DNA of 32,130 nucleotides from Chloroflexota bacterium (GTDB lineage: Bacteria; Chloroflexota; Anaerolineae; JAAEKA01): the NCBI GenBank assembly GCA_034717495.1, contig JAYELL010000081.1, positions 1 through 32,130 of the forward strand, read 5' to 3'. The notes under the pieces are model-generated. The model was not told the origin of the DNA. It did no database searches and was given only the letters and a program-made list of their open reading frames with translations. How positions within the stretch are numbered: position 1 is the stretch's first letter; every line of letters begins with the position of its first letter. The position numbers were made by a program, and so were the translations under genes. Shown piece after piece: positions 21,373 through 30,389 of this stretch.

Positions 21373-22097
21373 CAGACATCAGAAGAGATCACAGGAGCCA
21401 CTTCATTTGACTGGGTCGGTCCCTCGACCCACCACTGGCCATCGCTGCCAACTTCCTTTTTCCAGATGGGCACTACCGACTTCAGCCGCTCGATGGCGTA
21501 ACTGCACGCGTCAAAAGTGCCTGCCCGATGGGCCGCTGCGACGGCAATAACCACGCTGGTTTCACCGATCTCCAGCCGCCCCACCCGGTGAACGATACTC
21601 ACCGCCGCCACCTGAGGCCACTGTGCCATGACCTGGGCACCAATCCCGGCCAACATTTCTTCGGCCATCTCGGCGTATGCCTCATACTCCAGATGATCTG
21701 TGATCAATTCCCCGGTCTTTCCGCGGACAACGCCAGAGAACAGGGTAATCGCGCCGCGGGAGGCCTCGGAAACCCGGCTGGCCACTTCATCGAGAGAAAG
21801 GGGTTCCGTGGTGATTTCGAATAGTTTGACCGTTTCGCCGACACCGCCGCTGACCGGCGGGAAAAGAGCTACCTCGTCACCATCGGCCAGTTCGGTGTTT
21901 TCCCCCACATAGGCCCGGTTCACCGCCGCATAGACCGCGCCGGAAGCCCCCGGGAGCGAGGGGTAGATATCACCCAGACGCTCTGTCAACTCTTTGACCG
22001 TGGTTCCAGCCGGGATATCCAGCTTACGTTCGGACTCGCCCGTTGCCGTTTTCAAGGCGGCAAAAAACCGCACTCGCACATTGATCCTGTCGCTCAT
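21372..22097 (-). CDS. moaD-moaE: MoaD-MoaE fusion, molybdopterin synthase
   Basis: A 241-residue fusion. Residues 1 to about 87 are MoaD, a ubiquitin-like sulfur carrier, ending LFPPVSGG; the rest is MoaE, with [20 protein letters not shown] and the catalytic lysines in [14 protein letters not shown]. Together they convert cyclic pyranopterin monophosphate to molybdopterin. In separate MoaD the Gly-Gly must be free at the C-terminus to carry the thiocarboxylate; here it is internal (GGVGETV), so cleavage after GG is expected, as reported for the MoaX fusion in mycobacteria. I chose ATG 22097, which overlaps the moaC stop as ATGA; an in-frame ATG at 22115 is possible. Last gene of moeA-moaC-moaDE. 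Confidence 0.92.
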   Translation of the reverse strand: MSDRINVRVRFFAALKTATGESERKLDIPAGTTVKELTERLGDIYPSLPGASGAVYAAVNRAYVGENTELADGDEVALFPPVSGGVGETVKLFEITTEPLSLDEVASRVSEASRGAITLFSGVVRGKTGELITDHLEYEAYAEMAEEMLAGIGAQVMAQWPQVAAVSIVHRVGRLEIGETSVVIAVAAAHRAGTFDACSYAIERLKSVVPIWKKEVGSDGQWWVEGPTQSNEVAPVISSDV

Positions 22098-22609
22098 GAT
22101 TGTTTCGCTCGCCATGTGCCGCTCTTTCCACCCCGTTTCTCCAGCAGCCGGATTCTATCGATCACCATGCCCCTGTCCAGGGCCTTGGCCATGTCGTAGA
22201 TTGTCAAAGCAGCTACCGAAACTGCGGTCAGCGCTTCCATTTCTACCCCGGTTGTGCCGCGGCAACGCACGGTCCCCGTAATGATCAACCTGCTGCCAGG
22301 CGCATCCGCTGTTATGTCCACCTCAATCTGGCTCAACAACAGCGGATGACAGAGAGGAATTAACTCCGACGTGCGTTTGGCGGCCATGATGCCAGCCAGC
22401 CGGGCGGTGCCCAGCACATCACCCTTGGCAGAATCGCCGCGCCGGATGGCGGCCAGGGTCTCAGGAGCCAGGTGCACCTCACCACGAGCCACGGCCACCC
22501 GCTGGGTGTCGTTCTTGTGGCCGACATCTACCATGCGAGCCGTCCCCTCGTCATCGAGATGAGTCAAGCCATCCCTGGTGTGATCGGATTCGTTTGGCAC
22601 ATCAGTCAT
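22094..22609 (-). CDS. moaC: MoaC, cyclic pyranopterin monophosphate synthase
   Basis: A 171-residue enzyme from ATG 22609. Family blocks are intact: [49 protein letters not shown], and [28 protein letters not shown] with the catalytic Asp and Lys in YDMAKA. MoaC converts the MoaA product to cyclic pyranopterin monophosphate, the first stable Moco intermediate. Its start overlaps the moeA stop by 8 bases; a GTG 4 codons earlier is possible. GGGA lies 8 bases before the ATG. moaA is not in this window. Confidence 0.95.
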   Translation of the reverse strand: MTDVPNESDHTRDGLTHLDDEGTARMVDVGHKNDTQRVAVARGEVHLAPETLAAIRRGDSAKGDVLGTARLAGIMAAKRTSELIPLCHPLLLSQIEVDITADAPGSRLIITGTVRCRGTTGVEMEALTAVSVAALTIYDMAKALDRGMVIDRIRLLEKRGGKSGTWRAKQS

Positions 22610-23888
22610 GATTATTCCCACTTACTTCAGTTCGAAGCCAGATGTCGTCGAAGACCAGCACAGGCCTTTCGGTTCCGGCCGGAAGCGTCCCATCTGCCTG
22701 TTCCAGTAACAGCAGGCCGTGGGCACCGGTGATGGAAAGCAACCGGCTGGAGGCCTGGCTACCGGTGGATCGGGCAACAAATCGGTTTCCGTGCCGCTGC
22801 AAGATAACCCGGTGATACTCGGGGCGCTCTGGATCCAGTGTGAAGGGATGGCCCAACACCGCTGATACAAGGGGCAGTCCTGCTCCTGCACTGGCATGGC
22901 CCATCATACGCCGAATGGCAGGGCCCACAAAGAGTTGGAAGGTAACCGATGCCGAAACCGGATTGCCCGGCAGAGCAAAAACGGGGCGCTCGATGGCACC
23001 AGGGCTTTTGCCCGGCGGCGCCACCGTCGCGAAGGTCAAGGGCTTGCCAGGTTTCATGAGCACCCGTCCAAAATGCACCTCTCCCCACTGCTGCAACAAC
23101 GGTTTCAACAGGTCCAGTTCACCCATGCTGACCCCGCCCGAGGTCACCAGCAGATCGGCCAGCTCCAGTCCGTTGGCCAATGCATTCTCCAGATCGCCAG
23201 GTCGATCCCGGATGATTCCCAGATCAAGCGGATCGCCGCCGGCCTGCCTCACCATAGCCAACAAGGTCGTACGATTGCTGTCCCATACCTGGCCCGGACC
23301 CAGAGGCTGCCCTGGATTCTCCAGTTCGTCACCGGTGGAGAAGACGCCCACCACCGGGCGCCGGCATACTGAAACGATGCATTGCCCCACCGATGCCACC
23401 ACCCCGAGGCGGGTTGGGTCCAGGACCGTGCCGGCAGGCAAGAGCAGGGCGTCCGCCTGAACGTCGCTACCCATCCTGCGAATACCAAGGCCAGGCGCCA
23501 GTTGTTCACGCTTGAAGGGAGTAACGAGTCCCTGCAACTCGTCGGCCTCCTCCACCTTGACAACGGCATCTGCCCCGGCTGGCAACGGCGCGCCCGTGGT
23601 GATACGCACTGCAGTATCCGGCTCAACCACCAGATCAGTTACCCTGCCGGCCATCTGCTCGCCGATCAGCCGGCGCGATCGGTAGCCATCCTGCACACGC
23701 AAGGCAAAACCGTCCACGACGGCGGCATCAAACGGAGGCAACGCCCGGGATGAACGGACATCCTCTGCCAGTACCATGCCCAGCGCTTTTTCGAGCGAAA
23801 GATCGATCACCGGCAAGGGCTGGGCATGATGCAGAATTATGGAAAGCGCCTCCTGGACCGGCACCATGGGGTAGAGTGATTCGCGCAT
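22602..23888 (-). CDS. moeA: MoeA, molybdopterin molybdenumtransferase
   Basis: A 428-residue protein. Motifs in order: [15 protein letters not shown] (the family's PPFxxSxxDGYA), [53 protein letters not shown], and [27 protein letters not shown]. MoeA inserts molybdate into adenylylated molybdopterin made by MogA/MoaB. The C-terminal beta-barrel domain IV ends at WLRTEV. Start ATG at 23888; no strong Shine-Dalgarno is visible. It is the first gene of the minus-strand moeA-moaC-moaDE operon. Confidence 0.94.
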   Translation of the reverse strand: MRESLYPMVPVQEALSIILHHAQPLPVIDLSLEKALGMVLAEDVRSSRALPPFDAAVVDGFALRVQDGYRSRRLIGEQMAGRVTDLVVEPDTAVRITTGAPLPAGADAVVKVEEADELQGLVTPFKREQLAPGLGIRRMGSDVQADALLLPAGTVLDPTRLGVVASVGQCIVSVCRRPVVGVFSTGDELENPGQPLGPGQVWDSNRTTLLAMVRQAGGDPLDLGIIRDRPGDLENALANGLELADLLVTSGGVSMGELDLLKPLLQQWGEVHFGRVLMKPGKPLTFATVAPPGKSPGAIERPVFALPGNPVSASVTFQLFVGPAIRRMMGHASAGAGLPLVSAVLGHPFTLDPERPEYHRVILQRHGNRFVARSTGSQASSRLLSITGAHGLLLLEQADGTLPAGTERPVLVFDDIWLRTEVSGNNHD

Positions 23889-23913
23889 TGTGCTGTGATA
23901 CTATGCAGGAAGA

Positions 23914-25542
23914 TTACCAGCTCAGGCCGTTGCGCAAACGGTCGCGGCAATTACAGGCCTCTCGGGCAGGTTCGCCCGCTTTCAGCAAGCCGCCGTCGTA
24001 CTCGAAATCGCCCCAGGCCTGCCAGCCATCCATCACGAACGGAACGGGGCCGTCAGCAGCTACCCACAGGCCATTGTAACGCCGGCTGATGTGGAGATGA
24101 GTGCTTTCAGCGGCGCCCCCTTCGCAGGAGGGACGGCCGACCCGATCACCCGTCTCCAGAAGGTCTCCCTCGGCGACTCGATCGGTGATGTGCAGATATT
24201 GAAGCACCCAGCCAGTCCGCGCATCGCCATCGCCGTCCAGATCGAGCAAAATCTCACCGCTGTCGTTGCGCGCAACCACACCGGGCGCTACCGCCACAGC
24301 CCAGGAGTCCGCCGGAAAACAGTTGCCTATACCGGCATCGTGGGGCACGAAGTCGAGCGCGGACCATCCGCTGCCACTGCCCCAGCCACCATGGGGGCCA
24401 CCGGTCAGATACCACCACTCGGCGGCGCTAAAGGGCAATTGCATTTGGGGTTGGGAATCCAGGGCAGGTTGCACAGGCCCGGTGTCCAGAGCCATGGGAT
24501 CGCCAAAAAGGCGCTGGTACGTGTCCGAGAATCGAGCGAGTTCGCTCTCCAGATCGTTCCAGTCCGAATCGGCGGCCAGAACCCGCTGCACTGCCACAGT
24601 AGCTGGGTTCAGGCCTGGCGCACCCCGGGCAATGTTGCCATCCTTGGAACGCATGGCTGTCTCCCCGCGATCCTGCCAACCATAGTACCCACGATTCAAC
24701 TCGTTGGCGGTCCACTCGAGCTGAGAAAGCAATCCAGGGGCTCCGCCGTAGTGGCCAAGGGGATAGTCAAGAGCCAGTCCTTCGGGAGCGGGATCGGTCA
24801 CCCAGCCACTGCGCGACTCCATCACGGAAAGAAGCACCCTGGGGCCGACACTATAGCGCAGTGCGACCCGTTCAATCACATCGGCTGCCCCCCATTCCTC
24901 GCCGTTGAGCCCGGACATGGAAAATTGGGAGAGGTAGCCTCCCTGCTGTTCGATGAACTTCTCCAGGTCGAAATCGACGTAGGCAGGACCGAAAACCAGT
25001 TCACTGTCGGGCAAGAGAACTTCATCGGGCGTCATCCGATCAGTTTTGTGGGGAACAATCAGCCCTTGACCCAGCGATAGAAAATCGGGGTCTTCGATGT
25101 TGCTGTATTCGACTATCTTGTTCATGGCGACCCCGTAGCGAGCGGCAATGCTGCCAAGAACCTGGCCTGGCCGAACGCTGGTGAACTCAGTTGCCACATC
25201 CGGTGCCACCGTGGGGCCGGGAGTCGCTGTGTTGGCAACCACAGGGAGCTGCGCCGCTTCAGCCGGTCCGGTCTCCTCGAGGGCAGTCGGTTTAGCCGTC
25301 AGGCTGGCGGTCGGTGTGGCGGCAACATTGGCAGCCCTGGTTGGGATCTGTTCCCGGGGCGCGCCCATGGCTAACGGCGTGCCGACCGTTTCGGCGACCG
25401 ACCCGGCCACTTCGACAACCGGGGAGGCGCCGCTTTCCGGGGCTGAAGCGCGCAGCAGGCCAAAGCCGCCAGTCGCAAAGAAAGCTGCGCCAACAAGGAG
25501 AATAGCCGCTGGTATCAACCAGAATACAGGTCGTATTTTCAC
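23914..25542 (-). CDS. LysM domain and M23-type peptidase, exported envelope protein
   Basis: A 542-residue protein. Residues 8-30 are a hydrophobic signal or anchor segment after MKIRP. Residues ~35-118 are Thr/Pro/Ala-rich, a likely wall-spanning linker. Residues ~121-165 are a LysM domain (VRPGQVLGSIAARYGVAMNKIVEYSN). The C-terminal third is an M23/LytM-type domain with probable zinc ligands: His in GGPHGGW, Asp in SALDFV, and HLH in STHLHISRR. The family cuts peptide cross-links in peptidoglycan or acts as a regulatory cell-wall binder. Start is GTG without a clear Shine-Dalgarno. It lies 25 bases before moeA but is not functionally linked. Confidence 0.83.
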   Translation of the reverse strand: MKIRPVFWLIPAAILLVGAAFFATGGFGLLRASAPESGASPVVEVAGSVAETVGTPLAMGAPREQIPTRAANVAATPTASLTAKPTALEETGPAEAAQLPVVANTATPGPTVAPDVATEFTSVRPGQVLGSIAARYGVAMNKIVEYSNIEDPDFLSLGQGLIVPHKTDRMTPDEVLLPDSELVFGPAYVDFDLEKFIEQQGGYLSQFSMSGLNGEEWGAADVIERVALRYSVGPRVLLSVMESRSGWVTDPAPEGLALDYPLGHYGGAPGLLSQLEWTANELNRGYYGWQDRGETAMRSKDGNIARGAPGLNPATVAVQRVLAADSDWNDLESELARFSDTYQRLFGDPMALDTGPVQPALDSQPQMQLPFSAAEWWYLTGGPHGGWGSGSGWSALDFVPHDAGIGNCFPADSWAVAVAPGVVARNDSGEILLDLDGDGDARTGWVLQYLHITDRVAEGDLLETGDRVGRPSCEGGAAESTHLHISRRYNGLWVAADGPVPFVMDGWQAWGDFEYDGGLLKAGEPAREACNCRDRLRNGLSW

Positions 25543-25596
25543 GATGGGAGGTGAAGACCGGGTAGAGTCAGGACCTTTGTCGCCTCAATCATGGTC

Positions 25597-26586
25597 CTAA
25601 TAGAATTCAGTATAAACATTGGTTTCCCAGAAAGCCCGGTAGCCATCATCTCTGCTGCCTTTGCATACGCCGTCCAGGGAACACCTGCCCGGGCAATCAT
25701 AGTCGATCGCCTGAATGTAGGTGCATCGATCCATTTTTTGGCAGGTTTGTTGGCCACAGATAGGCTCATGATCGTAGAAACAGCAACTGCGGCCCAGGTG
25801 CCAGATCCATTTATCGAATTCAAAGACAGTTACCCCGCTGTGAACAATGACCCGATCACAGGCATCGGAGACCGCTGCACGCACGGCATGGTTGATTGCA
25901 CCCGGCACCAATGCCTGCTGCAACAAGGCAATCCGCAAACCGGGGTCGATAACCTCAACGATTCCCGACCGCAGCGCCACGCGCATGGCATGATAGTCCA
26001 TGCACACTTTCAGATTCTCCGGATCTGCGAGAGACCAGACACCGGCGGCATCCAGCTGGCCCACCAATAGCTGGGCCTTTTTATCCAGGGGATCGCTGAA
26101 GGCAGGGATTTGCCTTAGCCTGTCGAAGATACCGCCGTCACCCTCGATACGGCCACCGGCCTGCTGAAAGAGCGCCATCGCCTGGCCATCGTAGGTCTCG
26201 TTGAGAACTTCAGCCACCTCGTGAAGCTGTCGCAGCCGTTCGTCCACGCGATCCACGGTAGCATTGCCGGGGTCAAAATCATCGGAGAGTATGGCTCGCA
26301 GGCGGTCCCTGTCGATACGCGCCATCGCCTCGGCCGATGACATCTCATCGACAACCCGTCGCGTGGCACGAACCAGGTAGTCCCAGCCGCGGCACCACCG
26401 TCCATCGATTGTGCCATCCAGGCTCTTGGTATGCTGGCAGATGGCAATCACGAAGGTCCAGTAGTTGGCCTCGCGCCGGGACTCAGCCAGATCGGCCGGG
26501 ACAAACAGATATTCGTCAGGCCGAACAGATTGTTCACGCAGTTCCCTGCCGATGGCCTGACATTGAGACTCGTTGACGATGATCAT
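25597..26586 (-). CDS. Uncharacterised protein with cysteine-rich C-terminus
   Basis: A 329-residue protein I do not recognise. The N-terminal part is helical, with ANYWTFVIAICQHTKSLDGTIDGRWCRGWDYL as its most conserved-looking segment. The last ~75 residues hold about nine Cys, spaced as CCFYDHEPIC, QQTCQKMDRC, DYDCPGRC and DGVC, and end FWETNVYTEFY. This suggests a bound iron-sulfur cluster or zinc. No signal or membrane segment, so cytoplasmic, where an Fe-S cluster is more likely than disulfides. ATG 26586 lacks a good Shine-Dalgarno. It lies 45 bases after clpX on the same strand and may be cotranscribed. Confidence 0.65.
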   Translation of the reverse strand: MIIVNESQCQAIGRELREQSVRPDEYLFVPADLAESRREANYWTFVIAICQHTKSLDGTIDGRWCRGWDYLVRATRRVVDEMSSAEAMARIDRDRLRAILSDDFDPGNATVDRVDERLRQLHEVAEVLNETYDGQAMALFQQAGGRIEGDGGIFDRLRQIPAFSDPLDKKAQLLVGQLDAAGVWSLADPENLKVCMDYHAMRVALRSGIVEVIDPGLRIALLQQALVPGAINHAVRAAVSDACDRVIVHSGVTVFEFDKWIWHLGRSCCFYDHEPICGQQTCQKMDRCTYIQAIDYDCPGRCSLDGVCKGSRDDGYRAFWETNVYTEFY

Positions 26587-26631
26587 ATATCGAGGATTGC
26601 CGGGAGAAGAGAGGAAAGAATTCGACCGAAC

Positions 26632-27903
26632 TCACCCTGTATCTTGCAATGCCTGGCCCCAAACTATCGCCCGATCACCTTCCGCCAGAAGCACCGGCTG
26701 GCTGCGCTGCATGATGGTATCGGCGTTGATGACACACTTTATTACCTCAGGGCAAGAGGGAATCTCGTACATCACTTCAAGTAGCACGGACTCCAGGATG
26801 GTACGTAAGCCCCGGGCACCGGTCTTCAGTTTGATGGCCTCTTCAGCCACCGCCTCCAGGGCATCAGGAGTGAAGATCAATTCCACCTCGTCGAGGCTGA
26901 AAAGCCGTTGATACTGTTTTACCAGCGCGTGTCTCGGTTCCGTAAGGATCAAGACAAGGGCATCCTTGTCCAATGGGTCGACGCTGACGTTCACCGGCAA
27001 TCGTCCAACGAATTCAGGGATCAAGCCATATTTCATCAGGTCGTCAGCGATAACTTTGCGTAACAGATCGGCTTTTTGTTGTTCGGGGTCAAGCCGCTTC
27101 TTGCCGCTGGCTCCAAAGCCCATGCGGCTTGGACCTTCCACGCGGCGAGCGACCACTTCTTCCAGATCAGAAAAAGCGCCGCCGCAAACGAACAAAATGT
27201 TCTTGGTATCGAGCTTGATATACTCCTGGGAGGGGTGTTTCCGCCCACCCTGAGGTGGAACGTTTATCACGGCGCCTTCGACCATCCTGAGCAGCGCCTG
27301 CTGCACCCCCTCACCTGACACATCGCGGGTGATAGAGGGATTGTCGCCCTGCTTGCGCGCGATCTTATCGATCTCGTCAATATAGACGATCCCCATCCTG
27401 GCGCGGTCGATATTCCATTCAGAGGCATGCAGCAGACCAACCAAAACGTTCTCCACGTCCTCCCCGACGTAACCCGCCTCGGTAAGGTTGGTAGCGTCTG
27501 CAATCGTAAAGGGAACGTCCAGGATACGAGCCAGGGTCTGGGCCAGCAAGGTCTTGCCACATCCGGTTGGCCCAATCAACAGGATATTGCTTTTCTGAAG
27601 TTCGACATCGGTGAAAAGCGTGCCGGAGGCAATGCGCTTATAGTGATTGTAAACAGCGACGGCCAGAACCTTTTTTGCCTGGTCCTGGCCAACGACATAC
27701 TGATCCAGGCGCTCGACTATCTCCTTGGGCAAGGGAACCCGTTCCAAGGGCAGTTGCCCTTCTGAATCACCGACAGGCTGCTCTTCCTGCAGGATCTCAG
27801 CACATAGATCCACGCACTGGTCGCAGATGTAGACATCGTCAGGTCCCTGGATTAGCCGGGTGACCTCTTCTTCGGTGCGCTGGCAGAAAGAGCATGTAGT
27901 CAT
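26632..27903 (-). CDS. clpX: ClpX, ATPase subunit of ClpXP protease
   Basis: A 423-residue AAA+ unfoldase. N-terminal zinc-binding domain with CSFC and CDQC pairs; Walker [16 protein letters not shown]; pore loop GYVGED; Walker [10 protein letters not shown]; sensor region [18 protein letters not shown]; and the ClpP-binding IGF-like loop in MGFGASG, where the usual LGF/IGF reads MGF. ClpX unfolds tagged proteins and feeds them to ClpP. It starts 6 bases after clpP and belongs to the tig-clpP-clpX operon. Confidence 0.97.
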   Translation of the reverse strand: MTTCSFCQRTEEEVTRLIQGPDDVYICDQCVDLCAEILQEEQPVGDSEGQLPLERVPLPKEIVERLDQYVVGQDQAKKVLAVAVYNHYKRIASGTLFTDVELQKSNILLIGPTGCGKTLLAQTLARILDVPFTIADATNLTEAGYVGEDVENVLVGLLHASEWNIDRARMGIVYIDEIDKIARKQGDNPSITRDVSGEGVQQALLRMVEGAVINVPPQGGRKHPSQEYIKLDTKNILFVCGGAFSDLEEVVARRVEGPSRMGFGASGKKRLDPEQQKADLLRKVIADDLMKYGLIPEFVGRLPVNVSVDPLDKDALVLILTEPRHALVKQYQRLFSLDEVELIFTPDALEAVAEEAIKLKTGARGLRTILESVLLEVMYEIPSCPEVIKCVINADTIMQRSQPVLLAEGDRAIVWGQALQDTG

Positions 27904-27909
27904 AGGCCT

Positions 27910-28614
27910 TTATTCTTCGCCTTCGTCTTTGGCTTCGTCTTTGGCTTCAGCTTCAGCTTCAGCTTTGGCTTTACCTTCGGCTTCGCCTTCGTCCTGAAGG
28001 ACTTTGACGATGCCACTGGTATCGCCGACCACCTCGTCGACAAGGCCGTAGTCCTTGGCTTCGAGAGCCGTCATCCAGCGATCGCGATCAAAGTCCGCTT
28101 CGATCTGTTCAACAGCCTGGCCCGAATGCCTGGAAAGGATATTGAACAGCTGGGTCTGGACGCGCTCCAGCTCTTTGTACTGGATGCGCACATCGGGCGT
28201 GTAGCCCTGCGCACCGCCGCCAGCCGGATGCATGTGAATCGTGGCATGGGGCAAAGCGAAGCGTTTGCCGGGATCGCCCGCAGCCAGAAGCACGGTACCC
28301 ATGCTGGCTGTGACGCCCACCGCCCAGGTACTCACGGGCGCAGGCACCATCTGCATCGCATCGTAGATAGCAAGACCGGCATACACCGAACCACCCGGCG
28401 TATTGATGTAAACCTGGATGTCGCGCTCCGGATCCTCCCGGCTAAGATAAAGCAACTGGGCGACAATCAAGTTGGCGATCTGATCGGAAATGGGGGTGCC
28501 CAAAAAGATAATGCGTTCCCGAAGCAACAGTGAATATATATCGTAAGCTCGTTCGCCGCGCGCCGTAGTCTCAATCACCATCGGCACCAGCGATTCTGGC
28601 AGTCTATCGCTCAT
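27910..28614 (-). CDS. clpP: ClpP, proteolytic subunit of Clp protease, with acidic/Lys-rich tail
   Basis: A 234-residue serine protease. The catalytic Ser is in [10 protein letters not shown], the His in [12 protein letters not shown], and the Asp in the [13 protein letters not shown] region. Fourteen subunits form the chamber capped by ClpX. I chose ATG 28614: GAGGAGA lies 5 bases upstream, and [15 protein letters not shown] is a normal ClpP start; an ATG 8 codons upstream is less likely. After the usual end near VLQDEG, a repetitive tail of about 25 residues ([20 protein letters not shown]) is added, coded by 6-bp repeats. It lies 59 bases after tig. Confidence 0.96.
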   Translation of the reverse strand: MSDRLPESLVPMVIETTARGERAYDIYSLLLRERIIFLGTPISDQIANLIVAQLLYLSREDPERDIQVYINTPGGSVYAGLAIYDAMQMVPAPVSTWAVGVTASMGTVLLAAGDPGKRFALPHATIHMHPAGGGAQGYTPDVRIQYKELERVQTQLFNILSRHSGQAVEQIEADFDRDRWMTALEAKDYGLVDEVVGDTSGIVKVLQDEGEAEGKAKAEAEAEAKDEAKDEGEE

Positions 28615-28673
28615 AACTCTCCTCACGCAAGAATTCAAAAAAGGTGTCGACCCGCCAGGAACGGACAGGCCGG

Positions 28674-30116
28674 CTAGTTGGTTTCGGCTTCTTCCTCTTC
28701 CTCATCCTGTGTGTCCTGTGCTGCATCTGCCGAATCTTCCTCTTCGATTTCGGCGGTCGCAACCGGCGTTTCTTCCTCTTCTACCAGCGCATCTTCCTCA
28801 GATGACTGATCGCCGCTAATGGGAGCTGGCTCGTCCAATGCCGTACCATCAGCAATGGCCAACAGCCGGTCTATCGACTTGCGACGCAGGATCTGCCGGC
28901 GCATTGCGGAGCGCCCCCCTTCGGAGTCCAGCATCTCGATGATACCTTGCGCGTCGTTGGAGGATTCGATCAACTCAGTCCTGTACTCCTCCAACTCCTC
29001 ATCGCTGACCTCCAGGCCCTCGGCTTCCACCAGCTTGTCGAGCACCAGATCACTCTGCAATCGCATTTCAGCGACTCCGCTAAGCTGTTCACGGAACTGT
29101 TCCTGAGTCTGACTTGTCAGCCGCAGGTATTCGTTGAGGGGTAACCCGGAACGCTGAAGTTCATCGGCCTGTTCCCGAGCCAGTTGGTCTTTCATTTCCT
29201 CGGCCAGCACGGGAGGGAAGTCCAGCTTCTCTGCCGCCTCGACGAAGGCCTCCATTACAGCGTTAGCATGTGTGCTGTCAGCAACCTGCTGTCGCTGTTC
29301 AAGCAAACCCTCGCGAATGGCTTCCGTCAGCTCTTCAAGGGTATCGTAGTCTCCAACCAGCGGTGCCAGGCCATCATCGATCTCAGGGACATCGTGCCGC
29401 TTCACGCTATGGACCTCCGCGACGAAATGCGCTGAGACACCCGCTCTGTCACCAGACCAGTCCTCGGGATAATCGATATCGAACTCGACATTTTCGCCAG
29501 CCTTCAGGTCCACGAACTTCTGATCAAAGCCGGGCGGAAAGTCCTCTCTCTCCTCCTGCAAAATCAGTTCAAACGCATCATCCTCGACGAAGGTCCCGCC
29601 GCCGTCAGATCCCACCAGCGCCATTGTGATCATGTGGCCAATGGTGGCTGGTTCATCCTCGACCGGGACCCACTCGGAGAAACTCTCCTGAATCCCATCC
29701 AATTGACCCTGGACATCCTCTTCGGAAACCTCGACTTTCGGTCGCTCGACGCGGATTGTCCGATAGTCTCCCAGGTCAACCTCGGGAGGCATGGGCAGGA
29801 TAACCTTGTAAACCAGAGGATTAAGGGTTATGTCGTCCATCGAACCCGGGGCGATAGGCTTCAGCCCCGATTCCTCCAGTGCCTGTTCATACACCTTGTC
29901 GCCCAAATCCTCGGCGACCTGCTCGATGAGGACCTCTTTGCCGTAGGTGCGCACGACGGCCGAATAAGGCGCCTTTCCCTTGCGGAACCCAGGTATCTGG
30001 TACTCCCTGGAAATCTTGCGTGCAGCCTGACGAAGTGCCTGATTGACCTGTTCTTCGTCGGGCTCGATGCTCATCAGAATCTGGCAATGCTCCAAAGGTT
30101 CGGTTGTGATCTTCAA
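28674..30116 (-). CDS. tig: Trigger factor, ribosome-associated chaperone
   Basis: A 480-residue chaperone. The ribosome-binding signature GFRKGKAP is at about residues 43-50. The PPIase-like domain follows ([11 protein letters not shown]... [27 protein letters not shown]), then the long helical C-domain. The final ~60 residues are strongly acidic ([10 protein letters not shown]... [13 protein letters not shown]), longer than in E. coli. Trigger factor meets nascent chains at the ribosome exit. Start is TTG at 30116: AAAGGAG lies 12 bases upstream and no ATG fits. An extended -10 promoter is about 80 bases upstream. First gene of tig-clpP-clpX. Confidence 0.96.
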   Translation of the reverse strand: MKITTEPLEHCQILMSIEPDEEQVNQALRQAARKISREYQIPGFRKGKAPYSAVVRTYGKEVLIEQVAEDLGDKVYEQALEESGLKPIAPGSMDDITLNPLVYKVILPMPPEVDLGDYRTIRVERPKVEVSEEDVQGQLDGIQESFSEWVPVEDEPATIGHMITMALVGSDGGGTFVEDDAFELILQEEREDFPPGFDQKFVDLKAGENVEFDIDYPEDWSGDRAGVSAHFVAEVHSVKRHDVPEIDDGLAPLVGDYDTLEELTEAIREGLLEQRQQVADSTHANAVMEAFVEAAEKLDFPPVLAEEMKDQLAREQADELQRSGLPLNEYLRLTSQTQEQFREQLSGVAEMRLQSDLVLDKLVEAEGLEVSDEELEEYRTELIESSNDAQGIIEMLDSEGGRSAMRRQILRRKSIDRLLAIADGTALDEPAPISGDQSSEEDALVEEEETPVATAEIEEEDSADAAQDTQDEEEEEAETN

Positions 30117-30195
30117 AACTTTGATTTTCTCCTTTCAATTAACAAAGAGCCGGACGCGGCAAACTGCGCCCGGCACTCCGTTCTTTCTGGCACGA

Positions 30196-30204
30196 ATTAT
30201 AGCA
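30196..30204 (-). promoter_or_regulatory. Extended -10 promoter of tig-clpP-clpX
   Basis: On the minus strand TGCTATAAT (30204-30196) combines a perfect -10 box with the TG extension. A -35 box is poor, as is usual for extended -10 promoters. It leaves a 5' leader of about 75 nt before the tig TTG. Confidence 0.65.
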
Positions 30205-30284
30205 TACATCCGAAAAATGCCCCAAGCTGCGGAACAGAAAACAGCAATTCCAAATATGCGATGGAGTCCAGGCTTCAGCTTCGG

Positions 30285-30380
30285 TTGTGATTGTTCTGAT
30301 TTCACCGCTGATTTTCGCTGATCTTTTTTGGATTGATCAGCGTTTATCGGCATTTATCCCTTCGGCTACGCTCAGGACAG
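30285..30380. repeat. Dispersed intergenic repeats, inverted copies
   Basis: Contains TGATTTCACCGCTGATTTTCG-like words and CCTTCGGCTACGCTCAGGACA (30359-30379), the exact inverse of the word at 21210-21230 and 21340-21360. It lies between the tig promoter and the end of the glycosyltransferase gene. Confidence 0.7.
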
Positions 30381-30389
30381 TGCTGCGGT

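Noticed and set aside
24091-25080. 329-codon open frame on the plus strand
   Set aside because: Antisense to the LysM/M23 gene; no motif or ribosome site.
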